From the NCBI GenBank assembly GCA_015062205.1, contig SUVB01000015.1, positions 1-64,000 of the forward strand: 64,000 nucleotides of DNA, given 5' to 3'. Below the pieces are notes generated by a model. It was not told the DNA's origin. It did not search any database and worked only from the letters and a program-made list of their open reading frames with translations. Position 1 is the stretch's first letter, and every line of letters starts with the position of its first letter. Positions 33,098-42,630 of this stretch are shown here, in pieces. This DNA comes from Desulfovibrio desulfuricans (GTDB lineage Bacteria > Desulfobacterota > Desulfovibrionia > Desulfovibrionales > Desulfovibrionaceae). The translations under genes were made by a program, and so were the position numbers.

Positions 33098-36000
33098 ATG
33101 GCTATCAGCATTTCCGGCTCCAACGCCATCTGGGGCTTGAGCGACTCCGGCACGAACTTCGACGAAGTCCTCGTCAAGCTCAAGCAGGTCGAATCCACAC
33201 AACTCCGCCGGCTGGAAGCCTGGAAGAGCGACTGGAAGCTGCGCTACGACGCCTTTGACAAGGTTATCGAACAGATGGGCGCGGCCCAGAACATGCTGGC
33301 CACGCTGACCAACAAGAACAACTTCGTGACCAAGAACGTCGTCAGCAGCGACCCCAATATCGTCACGGCCGTGGCCAATGCCGCCGCCGACGACGTGCAG
33401 CACACCATCAACGTCACGCAGATGGCCAGCAACGCCATCTGGGCCAACACCGGCCATGTTTTTGACAGCAAGACCGACCTCATCAACACGACAGGCCAGA
33501 CCCAGACCTTTTCCTACCGCTACGCAGGGCAGGACCACAGCATGGATGTGCCCGCCAACACCACGCTGGATTCCTTCGTCAGCATGGTCAACAACTCGGC
33601 GGACAATCCCGGCATCAAGATCAGCCTTGTCCAGACCGGCGGCGGCTATGTGTTCCAGGTAGCGGGCAAGAGCACAGGGGCCGACAATGACCTCGTCGTC
33701 TACAGCAGCAATCTTGTGGGCATGGACGCCACGGGCTCTACCTCCACATGGAAGACCAACAGCCTGCTGGACATGTCCGCCGCCGTCACCAACCCCACCA
33801 AGTTCGCCTATGACCTCCTCATGGAGGACGGCAACAGATTCACGGTGAACATCACCGGCAACAAGACCAACAGCGATCTTGCCGCCGCCATCAATGCCAA
33901 GGTGGGGCGCAGCATTGCCTCGCTCGACGACTCCGGCAACCTGACCCTGACGGACGTCAGGGCCATGTACCGGCGCGACGCCGACCAGCAGAACTCGTTT
34001 GCCATGCCCTCCACGCTGCTGAATCTCGGCAGCGCGCCCGCCGACGCCACGCTGCCCTCCGCCCAGACGGTGACCCTGCAACTCAACGACGGCGTCACGC
34101 AAAGCACCCGCACCCTGACCATCGCCGGCGGCACCAGCCTGAAGGACGCCGCCCTGCAGATCGCGCAGGCCTCAGGGGCCACCACGGTGGACATGAGCCT
34201 CAACAGCTCCGGCGCGTGGGAAATGAACCTCGCCAAAGTAGAAAGCGTCAGCTTTTCCTCCGCAGACAGCGGCATCGGCGTCACCTCCACAGCGGGGCAG
34301 ATGGGCACGGAAATCACGGGAACGGGCATCTCCAAGACGTTCTCCACCGCCGTGACCTTTGCCGCCGACCAACTGACGCAGCGGCTCGGCGGCGACAATG
34401 CCGACCCCGCCAAGTCGTTCACCTATACCATTGTGAACGCCGACGGGACCACGCAAAACTTTTCCCTCGCCCAGACAGCCACCTATCAGGACCTGCAAAA
34501 CCAGCTGCAGAGTTACGGCAGCCTCAACGACAACACGGTGACGCTTTCGGGCCAGGTGGCGGGCTTCTATCTCAGCGGCGGCGGCACGGGCGGCGGCATG
34601 GACGGCGTGACCGTCAGGACCGACGCCGTGACGACCATCGCCGGCATGACGGGAACAGACCCGCTGGAAAGCCCTCCGGACCTTGAGTACGACATCGCCG
34701 TCAACGACGGCACAACCAAGCATTTCAGCTTCGCCGGCGGTACCGGCATGGCCGATATCGTGACAGAATTGCGCGCCCAGGGGCTCAACGTGGCGCTTGT
34801 GGACGCCGACGGCAACACGGTGGACATCAGCGGCGGCGTGCCCGCGACCGGCAGCTATTATCTGCAGATCAGCGACATCAACAGCGTCAGCGGCCCCGGC
34901 ATCAGCGGCCAGGTGACGGCCTCCTCCAACTGGAGCATCCAGAACGCGACCAACGCCAAGTACACGATCGACAACTGGCCTGTAGAGATGGAGTCCGCCT
35001 CCAACAGCGTCAGCGACGCGCTGGAGGGCGTGGTCTTCAGCATTCAGGGCACGGGCACGTCCAGCCTCACCGTGAGCACGGACATCGCCTCGGTGGAACA
35101 GTCCATCCAGAACTTTCTGGACGCCGTGAACTCCGTGCTGCTGACCATCCGCCAGTACTCTTCCTACGACGAAAACAAGGACGTCACCACCAACGATCCC
35201 AACAAGATCGGCAGCAGCAACTACAGCACCTCGCAGCTCACCGCCGAAAAGGGCGGCCTTTTGCAGGGCAACTACGGCGTGCAGCTGCTCAATTCCCGCT
35301 TCACAAGCCTGCTGGGCAGCGCCCCGCCGGGCTTCACCAGCCGCGCGGACGCCTCAGACATCCTCTCCGGCGATACCCTGGCCAATCTGGCCAACCTGGG
35401 CATCAAGATGGACACGACCTCCACCAGCCAGACCTACGGTCTGCTGGTCATCGCGCCCGCGGCCAGCATTGCCTCCATTCAGGAGATGGACCAGAACAAC
35501 TACGAGAACATGATCAACAACAACCTGTCCGCTGTGGTGGATTTCTTCTGCGCCAGCGGCACAGGCGCGAGTTCCTCGCCCGACTTCCGCTACGGCAGCC
35601 ACATCTCCGGCATCACCAAGGGCGGCACCTATGACGTTTCCTACACAGTGGATGCCGCCGGCAACATCGAGCATGTCTACGTGGGCGGCGAGGAAGCCAC
35701 GCGGGATACAAGCCAGCCCGGCTACTACTACAGCGTGGCCTCCGGGGATGCGCGCGGCCTCTCGTTCCAGATAGACAACCTCGCCGAGGGCGCGCATTCC
35801 GGCCAGATCCGCATCAAGGAAGGCATGGTCCAGACAGTCAACACCTTCCTCAAGAACGAGCTCCAGTTCACGGATGTCAGCATCTCCCCCGAGGGCGACG
35901 CATCCGACGCCATTGCGCTCAAGTCACGGAACGGCGCGCTCATGGTCTTGCGTGACAACTACAAGACCATCATGGAAAACATTGATAAGAAAATAGACAA

Positions 36001-36142
36001 GGAAGAACAGCGCATTTCCCTCTGGGAAAGCCGTCAGAAGAAGTATTTCGCCAATCTGGAAACACTGCTGAAGCAGTACAGCGAGCAGCAGTCCCGGCTT
36101 GAATCGCAGATCAGTTCGCTGAGCTCCGGCTCCAAGAAGTAA
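33098..36142 (+). CDS. fliD: Flagellar hook-associated protein FliD, giant form
   Basis: 1014 residues, about twice the usual FliD. The N-terminus MAISISGSNAIWGL with a heptad-rich D0/D1 segment (about 1-110) and the C-terminal coiled coil (about 935-1005, QSRLESQISSL) form the cap stalk. Between them at least five similar modules occur, at about residues 136-200, 235-290, 324-390, 440-510 and 529-592; each has a hydrophobic strand, DGxxxxF and a TxxDL helix, like flagellin-IN repeats. The cap sits on the filament tip and folds flagellin. fliS follows after 38 bases, under the likely sigma-54 promoter at 32939. Confidence 0.92.
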   Translation: MAISISGSNAIWGLSDSGTNFDEVLVKLKQVESTQLRRLEAWKSDWKLRYDAFDKVIEQMGAAQNMLATLTNKNNFVTKNVVSSDPNIVTAVANAAADDVQHTINVTQMASNAIWANTGHVFDSKTDLINTTGQTQTFSYRYAGQDHSMDVPANTTLDSFVSMVNNSADNPGIKISLVQTGGGYVFQVAGKSTGADNDLVVYSSNLVGMDATGSTSTWKTNSLLDMSAAVTNPTKFAYDLLMEDGNRFTVNITGNKTNSDLAAAINAKVGRSIASLDDSGNLTLTDVRAMYRRDADQQNSFAMPSTLLNLGSAPADATLPSAQTVTLQLNDGVTQSTRTLTIAGGTSLKDAALQIAQASGATTVDMSLNSSGAWEMNLAKVESVSFSSADSGIGVTSTAGQMGTEITGTGISKTFSTAVTFAADQLTQRLGGDNADPAKSFTYTIVNADGTTQNFSLAQTATYQDLQNQLQSYGSLNDNTVTLSGQVAGFYLSGGGTGGGMDGVTVRTDAVTTIAGMTGTDPLESPPDLEYDIAVNDGTTKHFSFAGGTGMADIVTELRAQGLNVALVDADGNTVDISGGVPATGSYYLQISDINSVSGPGISGQVTASSNWSIQNATNAKYTIDNWPVEMESASNSVSDALEGVVFSIQGTGTSSLTVSTDIASVEQSIQNFLDAVNSVLLTIRQYSSYDENKDVTTNDPNKIGSSNYSTSQLTAEKGGLLQGNYGVQLLNSRFTSLLGSAPPGFTSRADASDILSGDTLANLANLGIKMDTTSTSQTYGLLVIAPAASIASIQEMDQNNYENMINNNLSAVVDFFCASGTGASSSPDFRYGSHISGITKGGTYDVSYTVDAAGNIEHVYVGGEEATRDTSQPGYYYSVASGDARGLSFQIDNLAEGAHSGQIRIKEGMVQTVNTFLKNELQFTDVSISPEGDASDAIALKSRNGALMVLRDNYKTIMENIDKKIDKEEQRISLWESRQKKYFANLETLLKQYSEQQSRLESQISSLSSGSKK

Positions 36143-36180
36143 TATAACGGAATACACGCCCAACGCAGGAAGGACATTGT

Positions 36181-36843
36181 ATGAATAAGGCCGCGCATGC
36201 ATACTTTCAGACCAATGTGAGCACCACGGATCAGGGACAGCTTCTGCTCATGCTCTACGACGGCGCGCTCAAGTTTATCCAGCAGGCGCGCACCAAGATG
36301 CTCGCCAAGGATTTCGCGGGCAAGGGCATCCTTATTTCCAAGGTCATAGACATCATCAACGAGCTTTCCTCCTCCCTCAACCTGGACAAGGGAGGCAGCC
36401 TTGCGGAAAATTTGAACAATCTCTACCTGCTCTGCACGGCACGGCTGCTGCGCGCCAATCTGAAAATGGACATGGAGTCGCTGGACAGCGTGGAATCCAT
36501 CCTCTCCGGCCTGCGCGGGGCCTATGCCCAGATTATCGGCACGCCCGAAGCGCGCAAGGCGGCGAGCGACATCGCCGGACGCATGCAGCCTGCGGGCTCG
36601 ACCCTCAAGAAGCCCCAGCCCGTCATGCAGCCGACCATGACGGCCGTGCCCCGTGCGCACGCCCAGGCCATATACGGCCGCAACGCCATGACTCCCACAG
36701 CGCCCGCCGCTCCGGCCGCTTCCGCAACAGCAGCCCCCGCCGCCAATGCGGGACAAAGGGCGCATGTGCAGGCTTTCGACGCCTCCTTCATCCAGCGCCC
36801 GCCCATGCCGTCCAGGCTGCCGGGCGCCTACGGCAAGCCCTAG
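36181..36843 (+). CDS. fliS: Flagellin chaperone FliS with Ala/Pro-rich extension
   Basis: 220 residues. Residues 1-125 match FliS (AYFQTNVSTTDQGQLLLMLYDGALKF, LSSSLNLDKGGSLAENL, split over the four-helix bundle). FliS binds the flagellin C-terminus and prevents early polymerisation. The last 90 residues are Ala/Pro/Gln-rich and have no counterpart in ordinary 125-130-residue FliS proteins. It is paired with fliD. A hairpin terminator follows at 36883. Confidence 0.9.
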   Translation: MNKAAHAYFQTNVSTTDQGQLLLMLYDGALKFIQQARTKMLAKDFAGKGILISKVIDIINELSSSLNLDKGGSLAENLNNLYLLCTARLLRANLKMDMESLDSVESILSGLRGAYAQIIGTPEARKAASDIAGRMQPAGSTLKKPQPVMQPTMTAVPRAHAQAIYGRNAMTPTAPAAPAASATAAPAANAGQRAHVQAFDASFIQRPPMPSRLPGAYGKP

Positions 36844-36882
36844 GTCCTCAACCCCGCCGACGGCAGCCGTCGTCAGCGCACA

Positions 36883-36918
36883 ACGCGTCCTCCGGCCGCA
36901 GGCCGGGGGACGCGTTTC
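36883..36918 (+). terminator. Terminator after fliS
   Basis: Stem ACGCGTCCTCCGGC / GCCGGGGGACGCGT with one G-T pair and a short GC loop, followed by TTTC. The gap to the next gene (36844-37111) otherwise shows nothing. Confidence 0.65.
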
Positions 36919-37111
36919 ATCCTCTCCGCGCCGTCTCCCTCCCGCGTGTTATGCTGTTTTGTGCGCAGCGTCACAGAGCGCGCGCCGTTTCCGATGTACA
37001 GGACACTCCAGAGCCGCTTTCCGACGCCCCGTGTGCGGAGCGCCGCCGGGCGCTGTTGTTGCCTTCCGCCTGTCCTCCCTGCGGGGAACGCCCTTTCCAA
37101 GGAGAACGCTC

Positions 37112-37798
37112 ATGGACCACGGCGAACTGCACCCCCTCCAGCGCGCATTGACTCTGGGGCCGCTGGCCGCGCTGTCGGCCGAGGAACGCCGTTTTCTCGG
37201 CGCGCACGCGCGCGTGCTGTCCTTCACGCAGGGCGCCCTGCTGTTCCGCGAGGGCGAAGCCTCCGCCGACCCCATGCTGCTGCTCGGCGGCATGGTCAAA
37301 TTGTGCCGCCACAGTGCGCAGGGCAAAGAGTGCGTGCTGCACCTCGTGCGTCCCGGCCGGATGCTCGACGCCGGCGTGCTCTTTTATGAAAAGGCCCTGC
37401 CCGTCTCTGCCGTAGCCGTGCAGGACGGCTCCGTATTGCGTCTGGAACGCAAGGCCGTACTCGAAAGCCTGCAACGTGACCACGCACTGGGGTTGGCGCT
37501 GCTGGAGGCCATGAGCCTGCGCCAGCGGCTGTTCATTAACAAGATCGCAGGGTCACAGGGCCGCATTTCGGTCTCCGGCCGGGTCGCAGCCTGGCTGCTG
37601 CACCGAGCGAAAATGGAAAAAAGCGCCACGCTGCGCCTGTGCGTCACCCAGGAAATGCTGGCGCGCCAGATGGGCATCAGCCGGGAAAGCCTGAGCAGGG
37701 AACTGAGCGCGCTGGCCTCCGCCGGGCTCATTGACCGCGAACGCCGGAACATCACCCTGCTTGACCCCGATGCCCTGCGCAGCCGAGCGGAATCGTAA
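37112..37798 (+). CDS. Crp/Fnr-family transcriptional regulator
   Basis: 228 residues from the ATG at 37112 with AAGGAG seven bases before it. Residues about 20-135 form the cyclic-nucleotide-type beta-barrel (GGMVKLCRHSAQGKECVLHLV). The HTH is near 172-200 (TQEMLARQMGISRESLSREL). The FNR cysteine cluster is absent and no CooA-like haem ligands are evident, so the effector is unknown. Four bases separate it from the next gene, a flavodoxin; the two are probably one transcript, suggesting redox or anaerobic control. Confidence 0.85.
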   Translation: MDHGELHPLQRALTLGPLAALSAEERRFLGAHARVLSFTQGALLFREGEASADPMLLLGGMVKLCRHSAQGKECVLHLVRPGRMLDAGVLFYEKALPVSAVAVQDGSVLRLERKAVLESLQRDHALGLALLEAMSLRQRLFINKIAGSQGRISVSGRVAAWLLHRAKMEKSATLRLCVTQEMLARQMGISRESLSRELSALASAGLIDRERRNITLLDPDALRSRAES

Positions 37799-37802
37799 GC
37801 GC

Positions 37803-38321
37803 ATGAACTGCTGCATCGTCTATTCCTCCTGCACGGGCAACACGCGCGCCGTGGCCGAGGCGCTGGCCCGGGGAACGGACGTCCCCTGCTTCCCCGTGCG
37901 CCATGCGCCGAATCCGCAGGGCTATGACGTGCTGGCCCTGGGCTTCTGGGTGCGCAAGGGCCTGCCCGACGAGCGCAGCCGCCGCTATATGGCCCGCGTA
38001 CGGGAGAAACGCGTGTTCGTTTTCGGCACGCTGGGCGCATGGCCCGATTCCGAGCATGCCCGCCGCTGCATGGCCGCCGCCCGCGCCCTGCTGGAAGCAA
38101 ACGGCAATACCGTGCTGGGCGGCTTTTTGTGCCAGGGGCGCGTCAATCCCCGCGTCGTGGCGGCCACGCAACGCAAGGGCACACATACCCCGAGCGAGGA
38201 ACGCCTGGCCCGCCTGCGCGAGGCAGCCCGCCACCCGAATGCCAAGGACTGCCTGGCGGCGCGATTGCGCTGGCAGGATGCGCTGCGCGCCGCACAGGAA
38301 CCTGAAGCCGCGTTGCCGTAA
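37803..38321 (+). CDS. Flavodoxin-fold protein, BilS-like
   Basis: 172 residues. The N-terminal FMN-phosphate loop reads VYSSCTGNTRAVAEA. Then GFWVRKGLPDE, FVFGTLGAWPDS and GGFLCQGRVNP with a final HPNAKD region follow the pattern of the flavodoxin family that includes BilS of bilirubin-reductase loci. It would carry electrons with FMN in the cytoplasm. It directly follows the Crp/Fnr gene. The assignment to BilS itself is by pattern memory, and no bilR is nearby. Confidence 0.75.
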   Translation: MNCCIVYSSCTGNTRAVAEALARGTDVPCFPVRHAPNPQGYDVLALGFWVRKGLPDERSRRYMARVREKRVFVFGTLGAWPDSEHARRCMAAARALLEANGNTVLGGFLCQGRVNPRVVAATQRKGTHTPSEERLARLREAARHPNAKDCLAARLRWQDALRAAQEPEAALP

Positions 38322-38403
38322 CGCGCTCCCTCCACAATGCCGCAGGAACCACAGCACAAGACCGGCGCGCCTCTCCCCCCTGCCCTGTTTTCCGGCTTTG
38401 CTC

Positions 38404-38718
38404 ATGGGGGGCGCGCGCTTCTGGCGGGCGGGAATGTTCGGCGTCGCCGCCGTCTGCGGCCTGCTGGCAACGCCGGCATGGACGCGCCAGACTTGAGTGC
38501 GCATCTGCCGTCAGGACGCCATGACCCCGCAAACACTGGCGCAGGGCGCGCCCGGCCATCGCTGTCATCTCTGCCGCGACTGCATTGCCGTCTGCCCGCA
38601 GCAGGCCCTTTCCGTCACATTTTACGGTTCCCGGCACGGTGCGCACCGGGCCGGGACGATTCTCGCCGCCCTGCTGGCCGGACTGCATGCGGCCTTTCTG
38701 GCCGTAGCGCGCATATAG
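38404..38718 (+). pseudogene. Broken membrane-bound ferredoxin gene
   Basis: One frame encodes a membrane helix (ARFWRAGMFGVAAVCGLL), then a TGA at 38494-38496, and then in the same frame CHLCRDCIAVCP, a [4Fe-4S] motif, followed by a second hydrophobic segment ending FLAVARI. This looks like the end of a NapH/polyferredoxin-type protein with an in-frame stop and most of the gene lost. A short 65-residue protein from the ATG at 38521 is the alternative. Confidence 0.4.
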
Positions 38719-38848
38719 AGCGGATTCCGTTCAGAACGATTATCTGATCAGACGCGACGCAACTGACGCTGCCCTGCGTCCCCCGCCTTGCAAGCCCGCA
38801 CTGAAACGGGTACACAGTTTTCTTCGTACGCTGACGAGGTTCTGTCTC

Positions 38849-39625
38849 ATGTCCCGATCCGTTTCCCTCTCTCCTGCGGCCGAAGGGCTGCGCCGCGCGC
38901 TGCCCATCATGCTGGGCTATCTGCCCGTGGGGTTCGCCTTCGGCGTGCTGGCCGTCAAAAACAATATTCCCCCGGCCCTGGCCGTGGCCATGTCCGTACT
39001 CATGTTCTCCGGCTCGGGGCAATTCGTCTTTGCGAGCATGTGGGGCGCGGGCGCGAGCGCTCTTTCCATCATCGCGGCGGTGGGCATTGTCAACCTGCGC
39101 TATCTGCTCCAGTCCGCCGCGGAATCCCCCTGGCTGGCGTTCCTGCCGCGCTTCCGGCGCTTCCTGCTGGGTCTGGGACTCACGGACGAAACCTTCGCCG
39201 TGCACGTCACCGCCTTCCAACAAGGCTGGAAATGCAGCCTGACCACGCTCTTTGTCTGCAACCACAGCGCGCAGCTGGCCTGGGTGTCAGGCGCGGGCAT
39301 CGGCGCCTTCTGCGGGGAACTGGTGCAGGATGTGAAGCCGCTGGGCCTGGATTACGCGCTCACGGCCATGTTTCTGGCCCTGCTCGTGCCGCAGTGCGTC
39401 AGCCGCCTGCATGTGGTTGTGGCCGTATTCACGGCCGCCCTGTCCATCGCCCTCAGGGGCGCCGGCATGAGCCAGTGGAACATCGCCCTGGCCACAGTGA
39501 CGGGCGCAAGCCTGGGTGTCTGGCTGCTGCTGCGCAAGGCCCGCAGGGAAGGCGCTCCCCTCGACGCCGACGCGGCCCGGACGGACAGCGCGGCCGCGCG
39601 ACCGCAGGAGTCGGACCATGCCTGA
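38849..39625 (+). CDS. azlC: AzlC-family branched-chain amino acid exporter, large subunit
   Basis: 258 residues with seven to eight membrane helices. The N-terminus GLRRALPIMLGYLPVGFAFG and the central MFSGSGQFVF motif are typical of AzlC/YgaZ. With AzlD it exports branched-chain amino acids or analogues. GAGG precedes the ATG; the coding end overlaps azlD by eight bases. Confidence 0.9.
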   Translation: MSRSVSLSPAAEGLRRALPIMLGYLPVGFAFGVLAVKNNIPPALAVAMSVLMFSGSGQFVFASMWGAGASALSIIAAVGIVNLRYLLQSAAESPWLAFLPRFRRFLLGLGLTDETFAVHVTAFQQGWKCSLTTLFVCNHSAQLAWVSGAGIGAFCGELVQDVKPLGLDYALTAMFLALLVPQCVSRLHVVVAVFTAALSIALRGAGMSQWNIALATVTGASLGVWLLLRKARREGAPLDADAARTDSAAARPQESDHA

Positions 39626-39962
39626 ACATTCCCCGTACGCTTCCGGCCTGCTGCTCTGCCTGCTGGGCAGCGTACTCGTGACCCTGCTGCCCAAGGTGCT
39701 GCCCCTGACCTTCCTCAAGGGCGACCGTCTGCCCCCGCTGCTGCGTCACTGGCTTTCTTTCGTGCCGGTGGCGGTCATGGCCGCGCTGGTGGGGCCGGAT
39801 GTCCTGTTTTACGAAGGCAGCTTCAATCCGGGCGTCTCCAACCTCTTCCTCATGGTGGCCCTGCCCTCGCTGGCGGTGGCATGGTGGAGCAAGAACTATT
39901 TTCTGACCATCGTCTTCGGCCTCGGCATGGTCATCCTGGCCCGCGCCACGGGGCTGTACTGA
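39618..39962 (+). CDS. azlD: AzlD-family exporter small subunit
   Basis: 114 residues with three to four helices (LLLCLLGSVLVTLLPKVLPL, then HWLSFVPVAVMAALV). AzlD is the small partner of AzlC. Start overlaps azlC; the stop overlaps the next start (TGATG). Confidence 0.88.
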   Translation: MPEHSPYASGLLLCLLGSVLVTLLPKVLPLTFLKGDRLPPLLRHWLSFVPVAVMAALVGPDVLFYEGSFNPGVSNLFLMVALPSLAVAWWSKNYFLTIVFGLGMVILARATGLY

Positions 39963-40297
39963 TGCCGCACGACGCGCCCAAAGAAAAAAGCCTGCCGCCG
40001 GCCCTGCGCAAACCGCGTCGCCCGGCTCCCGCCCTGCCGCCGCCGTCGCGCAGCGCAAGCCTGCTGGTGCGCCTGGCCCCGGAACACACGGCCATGTTCC
40101 GTTTTCTGCTCGAAGCCTACGGGCATACCGTCTACTTCACCGTGCTGGAGCGCGACGCCGCCCTGCTGCGGCTCGTCTTTTCGCCCCACTGCGCGGCGGC
40201 GGCGCGGGAAGCCCTGGCGCAGATGGCCCGGAGCCTGCCCTTCAGCGTGGAACCCTGGCCCGCGGAACAGGCCGCCGCACAGGGAGATGCAGTGTAA
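39962..40297 (+). CDS. DUF4911-like small protein
   Basis: 111 residues, soluble, start overlapping the azlD stop. After a Pro/Arg-rich leader of 30 residues, RLAPEHTAMFRFLLEAYGHT begins a compact alpha/beta domain resembling DUF4911 proteins of Desulfovibrio. Function unknown; the coupling to azlCD is by position only. Confidence 0.65.
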   Translation: MPHDAPKEKSLPPALRKPRRPAPALPPPSRSASLLVRLAPEHTAMFRFLLEAYGHTVYFTVLERDAALLRLVFSPHCAAAAREALAQMARSLPFSVEPWPAEQAAAQGDAV

Positions 40298-40371
40298 GCC
40301 CTGCCGCGACACGGCCTGCGCACGCCGCACGGCATGCGCCGTCAGCGCGGGAAGAGCCGCGCAAAAAAACT

Positions 40372-40399
40372 TTGAGCCGCGCGCGTTTTCTGCTATGAC
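40372..40399 (+). promoter_or_regulatory. Possible pyrH promoter
   Basis: TTGAGC (40372-40377) and TATGAC (40394-40399) with 16 bases between them, 91 bases before pyrH, preceded by an A-tract. Likely start of the housekeeping run. Confidence 0.45.
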
Positions 40400-40490
40400 A
40401 GAATCCGTCACGGGGCAGGGCCGCGGGGCCGGCCCTATTGCCGCGCCCGCGGCGTGTTGAGAACAATCATCTCATCAAGGCGGAGCGTCC

Positions 40491-41204
40491 ATGCCCACAC
40501 TGAAATACAAACGCGTGCTGCTCAAGCTGAGCGGCGAGGCCCTTGCCGGCGAACAGAAAACCGGCATTGATCCGGAAACCGTTTCCGTCATCTGCAAGGA
40601 AATCGGCACCGTACTCGACATGGGCGTGGCGATGGCCCTTGTCATCGGCGGCGGCAACATTTTCCGCGGCCTTTCCGGCTCCGCCAAGGGCATGGAACGC
40701 TCCTCGGCCGACTACATGGGCATGCTGGCCACGGTGCTCAACGCCCTGGCCGTGCAGGACATGCTGGAAAAACAGGGCTACCCCACGCGCGTGCTCTCGG
40801 CCATCACCATGCGCGAGGTCTGCGAGCCGTTTGTGCGGCGGCGCGCCCTGCGGCATCTGGAAAAGGGCCGCGTGGTCATTTGCGCGGCGGGCACGGGCAA
40901 TCCCTATTTCACCACCGACACCACGGCGGCGCTGCGCGGCATGGAGCTCAAGTGCGACGCCATCATCAAGGCCACCAAGGTTGACGGCATCTACGACAAG
41001 GATCCCGCCAAATTCCCCGACGCCGTCAAGTTTGACAGCATCAGCTATGACGAGACCCTGACCCGCCGTCTGGGCGTCATGGATTCCACGGCCTTCGCCC
41101 TCGTGCGCGACAACAACGTGCCCATCATCGTCTGCCGCATGTTCGGCGGCGACATCCGCCGCGCCGTCTGCGGCGAGTCCGTGGGCACCATCGTGCACGG
41201 CTGA
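40491..41204 (+). CDS. pyrH: UMP kinase
   Basis: 237 residues. [30 protein letters not shown] and [13 protein letters not shown] are signatures of the hexameric bacterial UMP kinase (amino acid kinase fold). It phosphorylates UMP to UDP. AAGGCGGAG is upstream. It is followed after 26 bases by frr, the standard bacterial order. Confidence 0.97.
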   Translation: MPTLKYKRVLLKLSGEALAGEQKTGIDPETVSVICKEIGTVLDMGVAMALVIGGGNIFRGLSGSAKGMERSSADYMGMLATVLNALAVQDMLEKQGYPTRVLSAITMREVCEPFVRRRALRHLEKGRVVICAAGTGNPYFTTDTTAALRGMELKCDAIIKATKVDGIYDKDPAKFPDAVKFDSISYDETLTRRLGVMDSTAFALVRDNNVPIIVCRMFGGDIRRAVCGESVGTIVHG

Positions 41205-41230
41205 CCGGCCATCCCCCAAGGAGAATATTC

Positions 41231-41791
41231 ATGGATATCGACAGCATCCTTCTGGACGCCGAAGACCGCATGGAAAAGGCCCTCGCCGCGCAGGACCGCG
41301 ACTTCGCCAAACTGCGCACGGGACGCGCCACCACCGCTCTTGTGGACGGCATCAAGGCCGACTACTACGGCACGCCCACGCCCATCAGCCAGATGGCGTC
41401 CGTGGCCGTGCCCGACAGCCGCACCGTGACCATCCAGCCCTGGGACAAGGGCGGCATCGCGGCTGTGGAAAAGGCCATTCTCAAGTCCGATCTCGGCCTT
41501 ACCCCGGTCAATGACGGCAAGATTATCCGCATCTCAGTGCCGCCGCTCACCGAGGAGCGCCGCAAGGAGCTCGTCAAGGTGGCGCGCAAGTACACAGAGG
41601 ACGCCAAGGTGGCCGTGCGCAACGTCCGCCGCGACGCCAACGACGGCCTGAAAAAGCTGGAAAAGGACAAGGTCATCAGCGAGGACGAACAGAAAAAGGC
41701 CGCCGACGACGTACAGAAACTCACGGACAGGTTTGTGGCCGAAACCGACAAGAAGTGCGCGGCCAAGGAAAAAGAAATCATGGAGATTTAA
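41231..41791 (+). CDS. frr: Ribosome recycling factor
   Basis: 186 residues, normal length. [28 protein letters not shown] and the C-terminal RRDAND...[12 protein letters not shown] helices are diagnostic. It splits post-termination ribosomes with EF-G. CAAGGAG lies before the ATG. Confidence 0.97.
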   Translation: MDIDSILLDAEDRMEKALAAQDRDFAKLRTGRATTALVDGIKADYYGTPTPISQMASVAVPDSRTVTIQPWDKGGIAAVEKAILKSDLGLTPVNDGKIIRISVPPLTEERRKELVKVARKYTEDAKVAVRNVRRDANDGLKKLEKDKVISEDEQKKAADDVQKLTDRFVAETDKKCAAKEKEIMEI

Positions 41792-41907
41792 GGTCGCGGG
41801 CTGTCCGCGACAGCCTGCGGCCGGTTTCCGGTTTTTGCGTTTTCTCCCCTGCCGGGCCCTGCACCGCAGCGCGGCCCGGCGGATTTTTTGCAGCACAGGC
41901 TTCCCCT

Positions 41908-42630
41908 ATGACGGAACTTCCGGAAAAACTGCCCGCCCACGTCGCCATCATCATGGACGGCAACGGCCGCTGGGCGCAGGCGCGGGGGCTTCCCCGCGAA
42001 GCCGGGCACCGCGCGGGCGCGGAAACAGTGCGCGCCATCGTCACCGCCTGTCGCTCCCTGGGCATCCGCCACCTGACGCTCTACACGTTTTCCAGCGAGA
42101 ACTGGAACCGCCCCAAGACGGAAATCAGCGCTCTGTTCAGCCTGCTGCTGGAATTCCTGCGGCGCGAGGTGCCGCGCATGGAGGAACAGGGCATCGCCAT
42201 GAAGGTGCTGGGCGACATCGACGCTCTGCCCCTGGCCCAGCGCACGGCCCTGCGCCACGCCATCAAACGTACGGAAGCGGGCACGGCCATGACGCTCAAC
42301 CTGGCCCTCAACTACGGCGGGCGCGGCGAGCTGGTGCGCGCCGTACGGCTGATGCTCGCCGAGGGGCTGCGCCCCGAGGACGTGACCGAACAAAGCCTGG
42401 CCGAACGCCTCTACACGGCCGGCCAGCCGGATCCGGATTTGCTTATCCGCACCAGCGGCGAACAGCGCCTGAGCAACTACCTGCTCTACCAGTGCGCCTA
42501 CAGCGAACTCTACTTCACCCCCGTACCCTGGCCGGATTTTGACGAAGCGCAGCTACGCCTCGCGCTTCAGGCCTATGCCGCGCGCTCGCGCCGCTTTGGC
42601 AAAACACAGGAGCAAATTGATGCCCATTGA
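41908..42630 (+). CDS. uppS: Undecaprenyl diphosphate synthase
   Basis: 240 residues from the ATG at 41908. IIMDGNGRWA (Asp17 catalytic), GHRAGAE, YTFSSENW and the C-terminal LIRTSGEQRLSNYLLYQ motifs are complete. It makes the C55 lipid carrier for peptidoglycan and surface glycans. The end overlaps cdsA by 11 bases. Confidence 0.96.
   Translation: MTELPEKLPAHVAIIMDGNGRWAQARGLPREAGHRAGAETVRAIVTACRSLGIRHLTLYTFSSENWNRPKTEISALFSLLLEFLRREVPRMEEQGIAMKVLGDIDALPLAQRTALRHAIKRTEAGTAMTLNLALNYGGRGELVRAVRLMLAEGLRPEDVTEQSLAERLYTAGQPDPDLLIRTSGEQRLSNYLLYQCAYSELYFTPVPWPDFDEAQLRLALQAYAARSRRFGKTQEQIDAH

Noticed and set aside
38494-38496. Selenocysteine codon in the ferredoxin remnant
   Set aside because: The surrounding residues are not a known selenoprotein motif and no convincing SECIS hairpin was seen; a disrupted gene is simpler.
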